A stretch of 64,000 bases of DNA from Sneathia vaginalis (GTDB taxonomy: Bacteria > Fusobacteriota > Fusobacteriia > Fusobacteriales > Leptotrichiaceae): NCBI RefSeq assembly GCF_000973085.1, contig NZ_CP011280.1, forward strand, positions 956,642 to 1,020,641. Reading direction: 5' to 3'. The notes under the pieces are model-generated. The model did not search any database. It was not told where the DNA came from and saw nothing but the letters and a program-made list of their open reading frames with translations. Below are positions 8,807-17,400 of the stretch, piece after piece (the stretch's first letter is position 1; each line of letters starts with the position of its first letter). A program made the position numbers and the translations under genes.

Positions 8807-10174
8807 CTATATATCGAATATTATATTTTTTAATCTTGTCATACTTTCAATGCTATACTTAATTCCTTGAACACCTAATCCACTATTTTTCACACCTAAA
8901 AATGGAAAATTATCTGGTCCTCTTTGTGTCTTATTGTTAATATGAACACTTCCTACTTCTAATTTTCTTGCAACATAGAAAGCTTTTTTCATATCTTTTG
9001 TAAATACAGAACTTTGTAATCCATATTCAGACTTATTTGCTATTTCTATACCTTCTTCAACATCTTTTATTGAAATTATTGGTAAAACTGGTCCAAAAGG
9101 TTCTTCAAAATATATTCTCATATTTTCTTTAACACCATCTAACACACATGGGTATATTAGATTCTTTTCTCTTTTATCACCTATTAATACCTTGGCACCT
9201 TTACTTTTTGCATCATCAATTAAACCTTGTACATAATCTGCACTCTTATCATCAATTAATGGTGTAACAGTTGCATTATCCATAGGATCTCCAACCTTTA
9301 TTTTCCCTACTTTATCTAGTATCAATTGAACTAGTTCTTCTTTCACACTTTCAACAACCAATACACGTTTTATAGCGGTACATCTTTGACCTGAATAACT
9401 AAAAGCACCTTTTACTATTTCGCTACTTGCCTTTTCTAAGTCTGCATCTTGTAGGACTATTGCGGCATCTTTACCACCTAATTCCATCATAAGACCTTTT
9501 AATCCAGCTTGATTTGAAATTCTTTCTCCAACTTTTGTACTTCCAGTAAAGTTAATAAATGATATATCTTTATGTGTATTAATGTAATCTCCTATTTCAC
9601 TTCCACGACCTGTTACTATTTTCAACACACCCTTAGGTAGTACTTCATTCATTAATTCAACTAATCTTGTACAAACTACAGACCCTTGTGTAGGTGGTTT
9701 AAATAGGACAACATTACCTGTTATTAATGCAGGAACTATCTTAGATAAAGAAAGGTTAATAGGATAATTAAATGGTGCTATACATAACACTACACCTAGA
9801 GGTTCTCTTATGCTAAGACATATCTTATCTTTAACTCCATAAGATTCCCCACTAGACATTTCACCTTGTAATCTTATACCTTCTTCTATAGTATAGTCTA
9901 TCATTTCAACTGATCTTAAAACTTCTGTAAGACTATCCTTATACCCCTTAGAAATTTCTTTAGTCATCAAAACTGCTAATTCTTCAGAATGTTCTTTTAA
10001 AACTGCACTTACTTTTTTTAAATATTCTGCTCTTTTTGTAACAGCTAATTCACTAAATGCCTTAAAATTTTCTTTTAATTCTTTTATCATATCATCTATA
10101 TGTTCTTTTGTCATAGCAGGCACTTCGCCAATATATTCATTGTTAATAGGGGAATATATTTTAATACTACTCAT
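8807..10174 (-). CDS. gapN: NADP-dependent non-phosphorylating glyceraldehyde-3-phosphate dehydrogenase
   Basis: Oxidises glyceraldehyde 3-phosphate directly to 3-phosphoglycerate and makes NADPH, bypassing the ATP step of GAPDH and phosphoglycerate kinase. The 455-residue aldehyde dehydrogenase shows general base Glu231 in ELGGKD and catalytic Cys265 in GQRCTA. The GapN-like C-terminus includes FPFLGVKNSGLGVQGIK. The chain is about 20 residues shorter than streptococcal GapN, mostly at the N-terminus. Its start overlaps the upstream hydrolase-like gene by 8 nt and glucokinase follows 11 bp later, so NADPH supply and sugar entry are co-expressed. A general aldehyde dehydrogenase is the alternative, but the C-terminal motif favours GapN. 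Confidence 0.9.
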   Translation of the reverse strand: MSSIKIYSPINNEYIGEVPAMTKEHIDDMIKELKENFKAFSELAVTKRAEYLKKVSAVLKEHSEELAVLMTKEISKGYKDSLTEVLRSVEMIDYTIEEGIRLQGEMSSGESYGVKDKICLSIREPLGVVLCIAPFNYPINLSLSKIVPALITGNVVLFKPPTQGSVVCTRLVELMNEVLPKGVLKIVTGRGSEIGDYINTHKDISFINFTGSTKVGERISNQAGLKGLMMELGGKDAAIVLQDADLEKASSEIVKGAFSYSGQRCTAIKRVLVVESVKEELVQLILDKVGKIKVGDPMDNATVTPLIDDKSADYVQGLIDDAKSKGAKVLIGDKREKNLIYPCVLDGVKENMRIYFEEPFGPVLPIISIKDVEEGIEIANKSEYGLQSSVFTKDMKKAFYVARKLEVGSVHINNKTQRGPDNFPFLGVKNSGLGVQGIKYSIESMTRLKNIIFDI

Positions 10175-11048
10175 TTGTTACCTCCTTTAGCCATTCATTT
10201 ATTTTACCATATACTACGTCCTTATTTACTTCAAGTAAACTATTTCTTCTACCTTTTTCATTTTTAAATATTCTAATATTTCTTGTATTACTATTTATTC
10301 CTATCATATATTTCTTTATTTTATCACTATTTAAATATATGTCTTCTCCACCATAAATATTTAGTATATTAACCCCATCTGGAATATTTTTAAAATTCTT
10401 TTTTACATATCTACATAGTCTTAACATATCATTAAAGTATGCAGGACTTGCAGATATCATATATTTTTTATCTTCTCTTAATTTTTTCTTAAAATTACTA
10501 TCAGCTGTTATCATACCATGCACACCTTCTTTAAGGTATTTTTTAGATGTACTATAGTAATACTTATTTAATCTGCTATTTTTTACATTTGCTTTTTCTT
10601 CTATTTTAGATAAAAGTATATTTGCGTTAATTGTAATTAAGTTTTCCATAAATAGGGAAGAAAGTATAAGGGTATTAAATTTATTACCTATGAAGGTATA
10701 GTAACTAATTAAAGCTCCTATCCCTTGACCTACTAATATTATATCGCTATATCTTACATTAACAAATTTTTTATGTATAAATATATCTATATCTTTTAAA
10801 ACTGCTTCTATTCTTCCATCGCCAAAATCTGTATATTCTTTTTCACGTAAATTACCATTACCTCGTATTTCTGGTACATATACATCATAGCCCTGATTAA
10901 AAAAATATTCTATAAAATCTATGTATAGGTCTATATCCTCAAACATATCATGTATCAATACTATCTTCTTACATTTTTTATCAGTATGTTCTTTCATATA
11001 GTACTCTATATTTTTTTGATTATAGCCCTCAAAAAACTCTTTAACCAT
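10167..11048 (-). CDS. alpha/beta hydrolase-fold protein lacking catalytic Ser and His
   Basis: A 293-residue protein matching the monoacylglycerol-lipase/YtpA type of alpha/beta hydrolase: strand and oxyanion region IVLIHDMFEDID (29-40), DVYVPEIRGNGN (55-66), nucleophile elbow LVGQGIGALIS and a C-terminal acid region IYGGED. At the elbow the usual GxSxG is GQGIG (107-111), so the nucleophile position 109 is Gly. Near the C-terminus the usual catalytic His (family pattern HELLNE) reads RRNSLLEVN, with Asn instead. The fold seems kept but the triad is not, suggesting a binding or scaffold role. It is the first gene of the gapN-glcK operon and overlaps gapN by 8 nt. The minus-strand promoter probably includes TATAAT at 11084-11079. 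Confidence 0.8.
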   Translation of the reverse strand: MVKEFFEGYNQKNIEYYMKEHTDKKCKKIVLIHDMFEDIDLYIDFIEYFFNQGYDVYVPEIRGNGNLREKEYTDFGDGRIEAVLKDIDIFIHKKFVNVRYSDIILVGQGIGALISYYTFIGNKFNTLILSSLFMENLITINANILLSKIEEKANVKNSRLNKYYYSTSKKYLKEGVHGMITADSNFKKKLREDKKYMISASPAYFNDMLRLCRYVKKNFKNIPDGVNILNIYGGEDIYLNSDKIKKYMIGINSNTRNIRIFKNEKGRRNSLLEVNKDVVYGKINEWLKEVTNE

Positions 11049-11489
11049 TGCTAAATCCTCTTTTCTTTTTTTATTTAAATTATATCAGAACTTAAAGTAA
11101 ATATCTAGTATTTGGAAGTGTAAAAAAATATGTGTTTTATTAACAAAAGTAAAAAAAGTTCTATGCAAGCCCTTGCAAAAAATATCTATTCTTTTTATTA
11201 GTTTTTATAATATATATTGTCCTGTAGTTTTTTTATGTTGCAAAGTATAATAAAAAAACAAAAATATATTTAAACATTTTTCGGATTATATCTTATATTT
11301 CTTGCAGTTTAATCTTACATTTTTCTTATTTTTATTAAAATATCTCAGATTTTTTTAATATACCCACCCTTAGGATATGCACTTTATGCTTTTTTTAACT
11401 TTGTTATTTTTTTATTTTTAATATATGTTGATTTTTTTTTTAGAAACATATATAATAGTTCTGTACTTAAAAATAGGAGGGATTTTTTT
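11049..11489. other. intergenic region between divergent operons
   Basis: 441 bp without a credible gene, extremely AT-rich. It holds the minus-strand -10 of the hydrolase-gapN operon near its left end, a 14-bp palindrome TGCAAGCCCTTGCA at 11164-11177 that could be an operator, and the plus-strand promoter of the next gene at its right end. No riboswitch fold was recognised. Confidence 0.6.
11428..11456 (+). promoter_or_regulatory. promoter of the HTH-PfkB kinase and dus genes
   Basis: TTGATT (11428-11433), a spacer of exactly 17 bp, and consensus TATAAT (11451-11456), 33 bp before the ATG, which has the ribosome site AGGAGGGA. Confidence 0.8.
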
Positions 11490-12623
11490 ATGACAAAAAG
11501 GGAAAGACAAATATATGAGCTTATAAAATCTAGACCTAGTATTACTCAAAATCAAATAGCAAGAGAACTTAAGATCTCAAGAGCTTCTGTTGCAGTACAT
11601 ATTACACATATAATTCAAAAAGGATTTATACTTGGAAGACAATATGTTATTAAAACAGATCCAGCAATACTAGTTATAGGGGCTTGTAACTTAGATTTAC
11701 AAGGTGTACCTGAAGATACCTTAAAATTTCACGACTCAAACATTGGAAAAATAAATATTAGACTTGGCGGTGTCGCAAGAAATATAGCAGTCAACTTGAA
11801 GAAATTAATGACTAACATTAAATTCATAACAGTTTTAGGTGAAAATTTCTATAGCAATAAATTAATAGACGATTTAAATATTCGTAGAATAGACACAACT
11901 GATATTTTAAGAGTTCCTGATGAAACTATATCTATGTACTTATCAATATTAGATAATAACGGTGAAATGGTTTCTGGTATAACCGATATGGATATATTAA
12001 AATATATCACACCAGACTTCTTAAAAGAAAAAGTTGATGTTATTAAAAACGCTGAAATTATCGTAGTTGATACTAATATTTCTCAAGAAAGCTTAGAATA
12101 TATAGCAAGTATCAAAGGAACTAATCAAAAATTAGTTGTTGATACTGTTTCAATTAAAAAGTCTGAAAGAATTAAAAATATTTTAGATAAGATTGATGTT
12201 TTAAAGACTAACAAACTTGAACTTGAATCTATCTTCGGTAAAACATTTAGAAACAAAAAGGAAATGAGACAAGCTATGAGAGAACTTATAGCCAAAGGTG
12301 TTAAAGACGTTTACATAACTCTTGGTTATGATGGCATCTTAGCTATGAATGCTAAAAAATCTTTAAAATTGCCTCTACCTATAGTAAAACATGTTGAAGA
12401 TATTACAGGTGCTAGTGACATATTTACAGCTGCTTTAGTATACTGTGCAAAGAATGACTTACCATTAACTAAAACTGCTAAAGTTGCACAAGCTGCATCA
12501 ATTTTAAAGATGTCACAAACTGGAACTATTCCAGAAGAATTTTCATTTGACTTATTAAATGAAAAAGTAAAAGAACTATACAATCAAGCTATATTCAATG
12601 GCGAAGATGATGAAGAACTATAA
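11490..12623 (+). CDS. winged-helix PfkB-family carbohydrate/nucleoside kinase
   Basis: A 377-residue protein with an N-terminal winged HTH (about 1-55; TQNQIARELKISRASVAVHI) joined to a PfkB kinase domain (from about residue 60, AILVIGACNLD). Kinase motifs are the glycine-rich RLGGVARNIAVNL and the C-terminal DITGASDIFTAAL, which holds the catalytic Asp; the family usually has GAGD, here GASD. The same HTH-kinase layout is known in pseudouridine-kinase (PsuK/YeiC) relatives, so a nucleoside such as pseudouridine is a plausible substrate, but no psuG glycosidase is adjacent. The HTH suggests the kinase also binds DNA. It overlaps the tRNA-dihydrouridine synthase gene by 26 nt, putting two RNA-nucleoside functions together. 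Confidence 0.8.
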   Translation: MTKRERQIYELIKSRPSITQNQIARELKISRASVAVHITHIIQKGFILGRQYVIKTDPAILVIGACNLDLQGVPEDTLKFHDSNIGKINIRLGGVARNIAVNLKKLMTNIKFITVLGENFYSNKLIDDLNIRRIDTTDILRVPDETISMYLSILDNNGEMVSGITDMDILKYITPDFLKEKVDVIKNAEIIVVDTNISQESLEYIASIKGTNQKLVVDTVSIKKSERIKNILDKIDVLKTNKLELESIFGKTFRNKKEMRQAMRELIAKGVKDVYITLGYDGILAMNAKKSLKLPLPIVKHVEDITGASDIFTAALVYCAKNDLPLTKTAKVAQAASILKMSQTGTIPEEFSFDLLNEKVKELYNQAIFNGEDDEEL

Positions 12624-13503
12624 AATATACATTGCTCCAATGTCTGGTATAACCGATTATTCGTATCGTCAGATATTAAAAAAGTTCCATCCAGATCTTA
12701 TGTATACTGAGATGGTTAATTCCACTTTATTTACTCGTGAAAATGAGAAAACATTAAAAACTATCATGAGAATGAGTAAAGATGAAAATACTGGCATACA
12801 ATTATTCGGTTCTGACATGGATGAACTTTTTTCAAATTTTTGCAAACTACATGAAATGGGCTACCATGATTTACTTTTAAATATGGGCTGTCCTAAACCA
12901 AAAATTTTGAAAAATGGTTCTGGAGCTGGCTTACTTGATAGAATAGATGATATCGATTCACTGCTTACTAGACTAAATAGGGAAAAAATTAAAGTGTCAC
13001 TAAAGATTAGACTCTGTGACAAAATCGATGAATACTTTGCCTTAGCGTATAAGCAGGAAATTCCTTATCTTTGTGTTCACGCAAGAAGCTTACAAGAAAA
13101 ATTTGAGTCTGATTCACATTTTGAAGAAATCAAAAGGTTATCTAAATTACCCAGAAACTTTGAATTTATCGCTAATGGTGGGATATATTCACTTGAAGAC
13201 TTCAAAAATATACAAGACATAAATATAGATGGTATTATGCTTGCAAGAGGAATAATAGGAAATCCTTGGCTAATTTCAGAAATACAAAATGGCATTAATT
13301 ATACACCTACATTAGATGAAATTAAATCTACATTAATTGAACACATTCAATTAATCAAAGAAGACAAAGGAGAGAAAAAGGCTGTTATAGAAATAAATAA
13401 ATTTTTAGAACACTACTTTAAAAACTTTAATATCAACTATACCGACATTATGTTAGAAATGGATTATGCTAAAAAAATTGAGTATATAAAAAGGGCTATC
13501 TAA
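12598..13503 (+). CDS. dus: tRNA-dihydrouridine synthase
   Basis: Flavoenzyme reducing uridine to dihydrouridine in the tRNA D-loop with NADPH. The 301 residues form the Dus TIM barrel: IAPMSGITDYSYR at 12-24, the active-site segment NMGCPKPK with catalytic Cys98, KIRLC (substrate binding), VHARS, and the FMN-phosphate segments IANGGI and MLARGIIGNPW. The C-terminal helical tail is short. The first ATG overlaps the kinase gene; two further ATGs at 12607 and 12610 are equally plausible starts since no strong ribosome site is visible. DusB-type by motif order, but the exact tRNA position cannot be assigned. A second, DusA-type paralogue is at 15246-16190. Confidence 0.9.
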   Translation: MAKMMKNYKIYIAPMSGITDYSYRQILKKFHPDLMYTEMVNSTLFTRENEKTLKTIMRMSKDENTGIQLFGSDMDELFSNFCKLHEMGYHDLLLNMGCPKPKILKNGSGAGLLDRIDDIDSLLTRLNREKIKVSLKIRLCDKIDEYFALAYKQEIPYLCVHARSLQEKFESDSHFEEIKRLSKLPRNFEFIANGGIYSLEDFKNIQDINIDGIMLARGIIGNPWLISEIQNGINYTPTLDEIKSTLIEHIQLIKEDKGEKKAVIEINKFLEHYFKNFNINYTDIMLEMDYAKKIEYIKRAI

Positions 13504-13529
13504 ACTAGTTAGAGAACCCTTTCTTTTTT
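13490..13529. terminator. bidirectional terminator between dus and trxA
   Basis: AAAGGG plus TCTAA pair with TTAGA plus CCCTTT around loop ACTAG, with two small mismatches, followed by a T run (13524-13529). It overlaps the stop codons of both convergent genes, so it probably serves both. Confidence 0.8.
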
Positions 13530-13860
13530 ATTTAGTTGCTTTTTCAACATCTTCATTTAATTGTTCTTTTGATCTTCCACCTATTAATGTATCAACAGGT
13601 TTTCCATCTTTAAATATTACTAATGTCGGAATACTTCTAACTCCATAGAATGCTGCTAAATCTGGATATTTATCAACATCTACTTTTACTATTCTGTATT
13701 CTACTTCCATAGATAACTCATCTAATACAGGCCCTAATGCTCTACATGGTCCACACCATGTTGCAAAAAAGTCTACTACTGTAACTCCTTTTTCTAAAAT
13801 AGCTGTTGCTAATAAGCTATCTACTACATTTTCTCCTTCATAATGAACTACTTTACTCAT
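13528..13860 (-). CDS. trxA: thioredoxin
   Basis: Cytosolic dithiol-disulfide oxidoreductase. The 110 residues are one thioredoxin domain with active site WCGPC (Cys36 and Cys39) and the conserved cis-Pro in SIPTLVIF. Right after the domain start the spacing VVDFFATWCGPCR is canonical. It lies 10 bp downstream of the NADH oxidase gene, suggesting a redox operon: Nox removes oxygen and thioredoxin repairs disulfides. No thioredoxin reductase gene is adjacent. Identification is secure. Confidence 0.95.
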   Translation of the reverse strand: MSKVVHYEGENVVDSLLATAILEKGVTVVDFFATWCGPCRALGPVLDELSMEVEYRIVKVDVDKYPDLAAFYGVRSIPTLVIFKDGKPVDTLIGGRSKEQLNEDVEKATK

Positions 13861-13870
13861 ATTCTCCCCC

Positions 13871-15205
13871 TTATTTTGCAGATAATGCTGCCATTGTTAT
13901 ATAGTTATATGGTTGGTTAAAGTGTGGTAAGAAGAATATATCTAATAATTTAAACTTATCTATTGTTATACCTTCTTGTATTGCTAGTGAGAATACATGT
14001 ATACCCATAGATATGTCATATTTAGATGCAATTTGTGCTCCAACTATTCTTCTTGATTCTTTTTCATAAACTATTTTTATCATAACTTTTTCATTTTCAG
14101 ATTCCATAAATCCTGGTTTTTGAAGATCGTTATAACTTGTAGATAATACATCCATTCCTAATGCTTTCGCCTTTTCTTCACTTAAACCTGTTGAAACCAT
14201 ATTAAATCCATAAATTGATATACCATTTGAACCTTGTACACCTATTGATTCTAACTTAGTTCCACAAGCATTGTGTGCTGCGATAATACCTGATCTAACT
14301 GCATTAGTTGCTAATGCAATGTAGTCTATACTTCTTGTTGCATTATCATATATACTTGCACAGTCTCCTATTGCATATACATCTTTTTGACTTGTTTCTT
14401 GGTTTCTATTAACCTTGTATGCATTCTTGAATAATTCTAACTTATCTTTTAATAAGTCTGTGTTAGGTCTAAATCCTACACAAAGTATAACCATGTCTGT
14501 GTTTATAGTTCCCTTATCTGTTTTAACACCAGTTACCTTTGTATCTCCTAGTATTTCTACTAATTTTTCACCATAGTGAGTTTTGATTCCATGTTCAACT
14601 AATACCTTATTCATTTCTTCTCTGAATTCTTTATCATAGTATGTTGTTAAACACATTTCTTTAGCATCAAGTAATGCTACTTCTTTACCTATTCTCTTAA
14701 ATGCTTCAGCTAATTCAACTCCTATGTATCCTGCACCAACTACTGTTACATGGTTTATCTTTTCATGATCAATTTTATCGATTACTTCTTGAGCGTTTTG
14801 GAATAGTTTTACAAATTGTACATTTTCTAAGTCTCTTCCAGGTACCTTTATATCTATTGGTAATGAACCAGTTGATAATATTAATTTATCATATTTTTCT
14901 TCATATTTCTTTCCATCTTTTCCTACTGCATAAACAACTTTTTTGTCAAAGTCTACATTTGTAACTTCTGTTTCCATATGTACAGTTGCACCTTTTCTTT
15001 CAAAAACGTCTTTTGAGCAATAGAACAATCCATCTGAACCCTTTATTTGCTTACCTATCCATAATGCCATTCCACAACCTAAAAAGCTAATGTTGCTATT
15101 TCTTTCAAATACAACTACTTCATTTCCTTTATAGTTGTCTAAAATTGTATTTACAGCAGCTGTTCCTGCATGGTTTGCACCTATTACAACAATTTTCATT
15201 TTCAT
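13871..15205 (-). CDS. nox: NADH oxidase, water-forming type (Nox/CoADR family)
   Basis: FAD enzyme that reduces oxygen to water with NADH, protecting an anaerobe and regenerating NAD. 444 residues: FAD-binding [13 protein letters not shown] (5-17), redox-active Cys44 in [12 protein letters not shown]-binding [17 protein letters not shown], second FAD segment VYAIGDCAS, and a C-terminal dimerisation domain. The single Cys44 with the [11 protein letters not shown] context matches the water-forming streptococcal and lactobacillar Nox; the coenzyme A disulfide reductase subgroup is the main alternative. The gene is first in the nox-trxA operon. Its promoter lies inside the end of dusA. Confidence 0.9.
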   Translation of the reverse strand: MKMKIVVIGANHAGTAAVNTILDNYKGNEVVVFERNSNISFLGCGMALWIGKQIKGSDGLFYCSKDVFERKGATVHMETEVTNVDFDKKVVYAVGKDGKKYEEKYDKLILSTGSLPIDIKVPGRDLENVQFVKLFQNAQEVIDKIDHEKINHVTVVGAGYIGVELAEAFKRIGKEVALLDAKEMCLTTYYDKEFREEMNKVLVEHGIKTHYGEKLVEILGDTKVTGVKTDKGTINTDMVILCVGFRPNTDLLKDKLELFKNAYKVNRNQETSQKDVYAIGDCASIYDNATRSIDYIALATNAVRSGIIAAHNACGTKLESIGVQGSNGISIYGFNMVSTGLSEEKAKALGMDVLSTSYNDLQKPGFMESENEKVMIKIVYEKESRRIVGAQIASKYDISMGIHVFSLAIQEGITIDKFKLLDIFFLPHFNQPYNYITMAALSAK

Positions 15206-15244
15206 ACCTCCATGTTTTTTTATTCAAGTTTATTTGACATCTTT

Positions 15245-15272
15245 ATTATATCATATCTTTTAATTTTTTCAA
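15245..15272 (-). promoter_or_regulatory. promoter of nox-trxA
   Basis: Minus strand TTGAAA (15272-15267), 16-bp spacer, TATAAT (15250-15245), about 40 bp before the nox ATG. It lies in the last codons of dusA, so nox can be transcribed separately from the upstream operon. Confidence 0.75.
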
Positions 15273-16190
15273 GAATTCTTTTAAATCTGCCACTGTTATA
15301 CTCGAATTAGATGCAACATTTTTCCATATTTTACTGTATTTTGTAGCGTAAAATAGACCTAATGTGTGCATAGTAAAATGATAAACTCTTCCATCATATT
15401 TTTCTAAAAATTTTATCATTTTTTCTAATATTTCTATTCTTGATATCTTATCTTCATTAAATAGCATGGGGTTATCGTAACTTGCTCTACCTATCATAAC
15501 AGAATCTACATGCTTTAATTGTTCTTCTACATCTTCTAATGTCTTTATACCACCATTTATCTCTATATCGTATTCTGGTCTATCTTTTTTTAACCTATAC
15601 ACCATATCATAGTCTAATTGTGGTATAGTCCTATTTTCACTTGGACTAAGACCTTTTAATATTGCTATTCTTGCATGAATGATATTTCTTTTAACACCTG
15701 CTTTATGTAATTTATCAACAAAATTAATTAATTCTTCATAGCCAACTATTTTTCTATCATTTTTTAGTATACCTGTACCATCTATACCTATTCTATGTTT
15801 TACCGTTACATCTTTTTGACAAATATCTTGTATTACCTTAACCATATCACAGACCAAATCTGGTTGGGACATTAAATATGCTCCCATATGGTTATCCGAT
15901 ACCCTATCAGATGGACAACCTGCATTAATATTAATTTCATCAAAACTATATTCTTTCAGTATTTCACAAGCTTTTTTTGTATACTCTATACTAGAAGTTG
16001 CTAATTGAAATACTAATTTATGTTCATTTTCATCAAATTTTAATATTCTATCTCTATCACCATTTATTACTGCCTGAGCCGTAATCATTTCAGTGTATAG
16101 GGTAGATTTTGTATTAAACATTCTAATAAATTGCCTAAAATTATATGTCGTCCTATCCACCATAGGTGCTATACTCATTTTTTCTACCAT
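15246..16190 (-). CDS. dusA: tRNA-dihydrouridine synthase A
   Basis: Flavoenzyme making dihydrouridine at positions 20/20a of tRNA. 314 residues: IAPMVDRTTYNFRQF (7-21), catalytic Cys92 in NAGCPSDRV, and the DusA signature after HARIAIL, namely GLSPSENRTIPQLDYDMVYR. Family members usually have HARKAWLKGLSP; here the segment is HARIAILKGLSP. The FMN-phosphate segments EINGGI and VMIGRASYDNP follow. It starts immediately after the rarA stop and is the last gene of the hemW-malQ-rarA-dusA operon. Together with the enzyme at 12598-13503 it gives two Dus paralogues in the window. Confidence 0.93.
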   Translation of the reverse strand: MVEKMSIAPMVDRTTYNFRQFIRMFNTKSTLYTEMITAQAVINGDRDRILKFDENEHKLVFQLATSSIEYTKKACEILKEYSFDEININAGCPSDRVSDNHMGAYLMSQPDLVCDMVKVIQDICQKDVTVKHRIGIDGTGILKNDRKIVGYEELINFVDKLHKAGVKRNIIHARIAILKGLSPSENRTIPQLDYDMVYRLKKDRPEYDIEINGGIKTLEDVEEQLKHVDSVMIGRASYDNPMLFNEDKISRIEILEKMIKFLEKYDGRVYHFTMHTLGLFYATKYSKIWKNVASNSSITVADLKEFLKKLKDMI

Positions 16191-17399
16191 CTAGTTATTT
16201 TCCTCTTTTATTTTACTCCAAACTTCTTTCATGCTCTTTTCAAACTTGTTGTCTGAATACTCATAAAATTTAATTGGATTATTCATATATACTTGTTTTG
16301 TGTAATGATTCTTAAAATTATGTGGATAAACATATTGCTTAATACCTTCTCTTGTTAAGTGCTTAGGTACATCTTGGACTCCATTTTCACGTATATTTTC
16401 TAGTGCACTGTTTATCGCGTTATAGCTACTATTACTCTTAGGTGATAGGGCAAGATATATTACGCACTCTGCTAAAATTATTCTAGCTTCTGGTAAACCT
16501 ATCTTTTCAACTGCACGCATACACGATACAGCCACATCTAATGCCTTTACATTTGCAAGCCCTATATCCTCACTAGCTAATATTACAAGCCTTCTTGCTA
16601 TATACAATATATCTTCTCCGCCATCTATCATACTTGCTAGCCAGTAAATGCTTGCATTTTCATCACTACCCCTAATACTTTTTATCATGGCAGATATCCT
16701 ATCATACTTGTCACTATCGTTATATCTTCTCCTAATATCTAAGCCCTGCTTTACAACATCAAAGCCCACTTTACCAATCAATTCTAGTGTGTTTATAGCT
16801 ATTCTAGCATCTCCATCATAAATAGATAATATATATCTTCTTATTTCTTCTGTCACTTGTATATCATATTTTTTTGAAACATTGTCCACTATTTTTAAGA
16901 TTTCATCAGTACTTAATTTATCGAATTTTAAAACTACACATCTTGATACTAATGCCTTGTTTAGGTTATAGAAAGGGTTTTCTGTTGTTGTACCAATAAG
17001 GATAACATTACCCTCTTCTATGTCTTGTAATAAGGAGTCTTGTTGTGATCTATTAAATCTGTGTATTTCATCAAAAAGTAATATTGTCTTTTTGTTATTT
17101 AAGTTCATCATTTCTTTTGCTCTTAAACAAACACTTTTTACTTCTTGTACACCTGTGTTAATAGCATTTAGGTACTCAATATTATACCCCAACTCTTTAG
17201 CAAGTATTCTTGATAAAGTTGTTTTACCAGTCCCAGAAGGCCCATATATTAAAAGATTTACTAATTCTTTTTTCTTTACTATTTTCTCTATTATTCCCAT
17301 AGCATAAGATTGACCTACAAATTCTTTTAAACTTGTAGGTCTTGCTCTATATGCCAATGGCTTATTTTCTTTTTTACTATATATCCCTAATTGTTCCAT
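16191..17399 (-). CDS. rarA: replication-associated recombination protein A (RarA/MgsA)
   Basis: Clamp-loader-like AAA+ ATPase acting at stalled forks. About 402 residues with LAYRARPTSLKEFVGQ near the start, Walker A GPSGTGKTT near 55, Walker B LLFDEIHRF near 110, sensor 1 IGTTTENP, and the C-terminal MgsA tetramerisation domain (SDENASIYWLASM and later SPKSNSSYNAI). I chose the ATG at 17399: it follows the malQ stop by one base and has GGAAG 5 nt upstream, while the ATG at 17411 inside malQ has no ribosome site. dusA follows without a gap. Identification is secure; the start is less certain. Confidence 0.92.
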   Translation of the reverse strand: MEQLGIYSKKENKPLAYRARPTSLKEFVGQSYAMGIIEKIVKKKELVNLLIYGPSGTGKTTLSRILAKELGYNIEYLNAINTGVQEVKSVCLRAKEMMNLNNKKTILLFDEIHRFNRSQQDSLLQDIEEGNVILIGTTTENPFYNLNKALVSRCVVLKFDKLSTDEILKIVDNVSKKYDIQVTEEIRRYILSIYDGDARIAINTLELIGKVGFDVVKQGLDIRRRYNDSDKYDRISAMIKSIRGSDENASIYWLASMIDGGEDILYIARRLVILASEDIGLANVKALDVAVSCMRAVEKIGLPEARIILAECVIYLALSPKSNSSYNAINSALENIRENGVQDVPKHLTREGIKQYVYPHNFKNHYTKQVYMNNPIKFYEYSDNKFEKSMKEVWSKIKEENN

Positions 17400-17400
17400 A

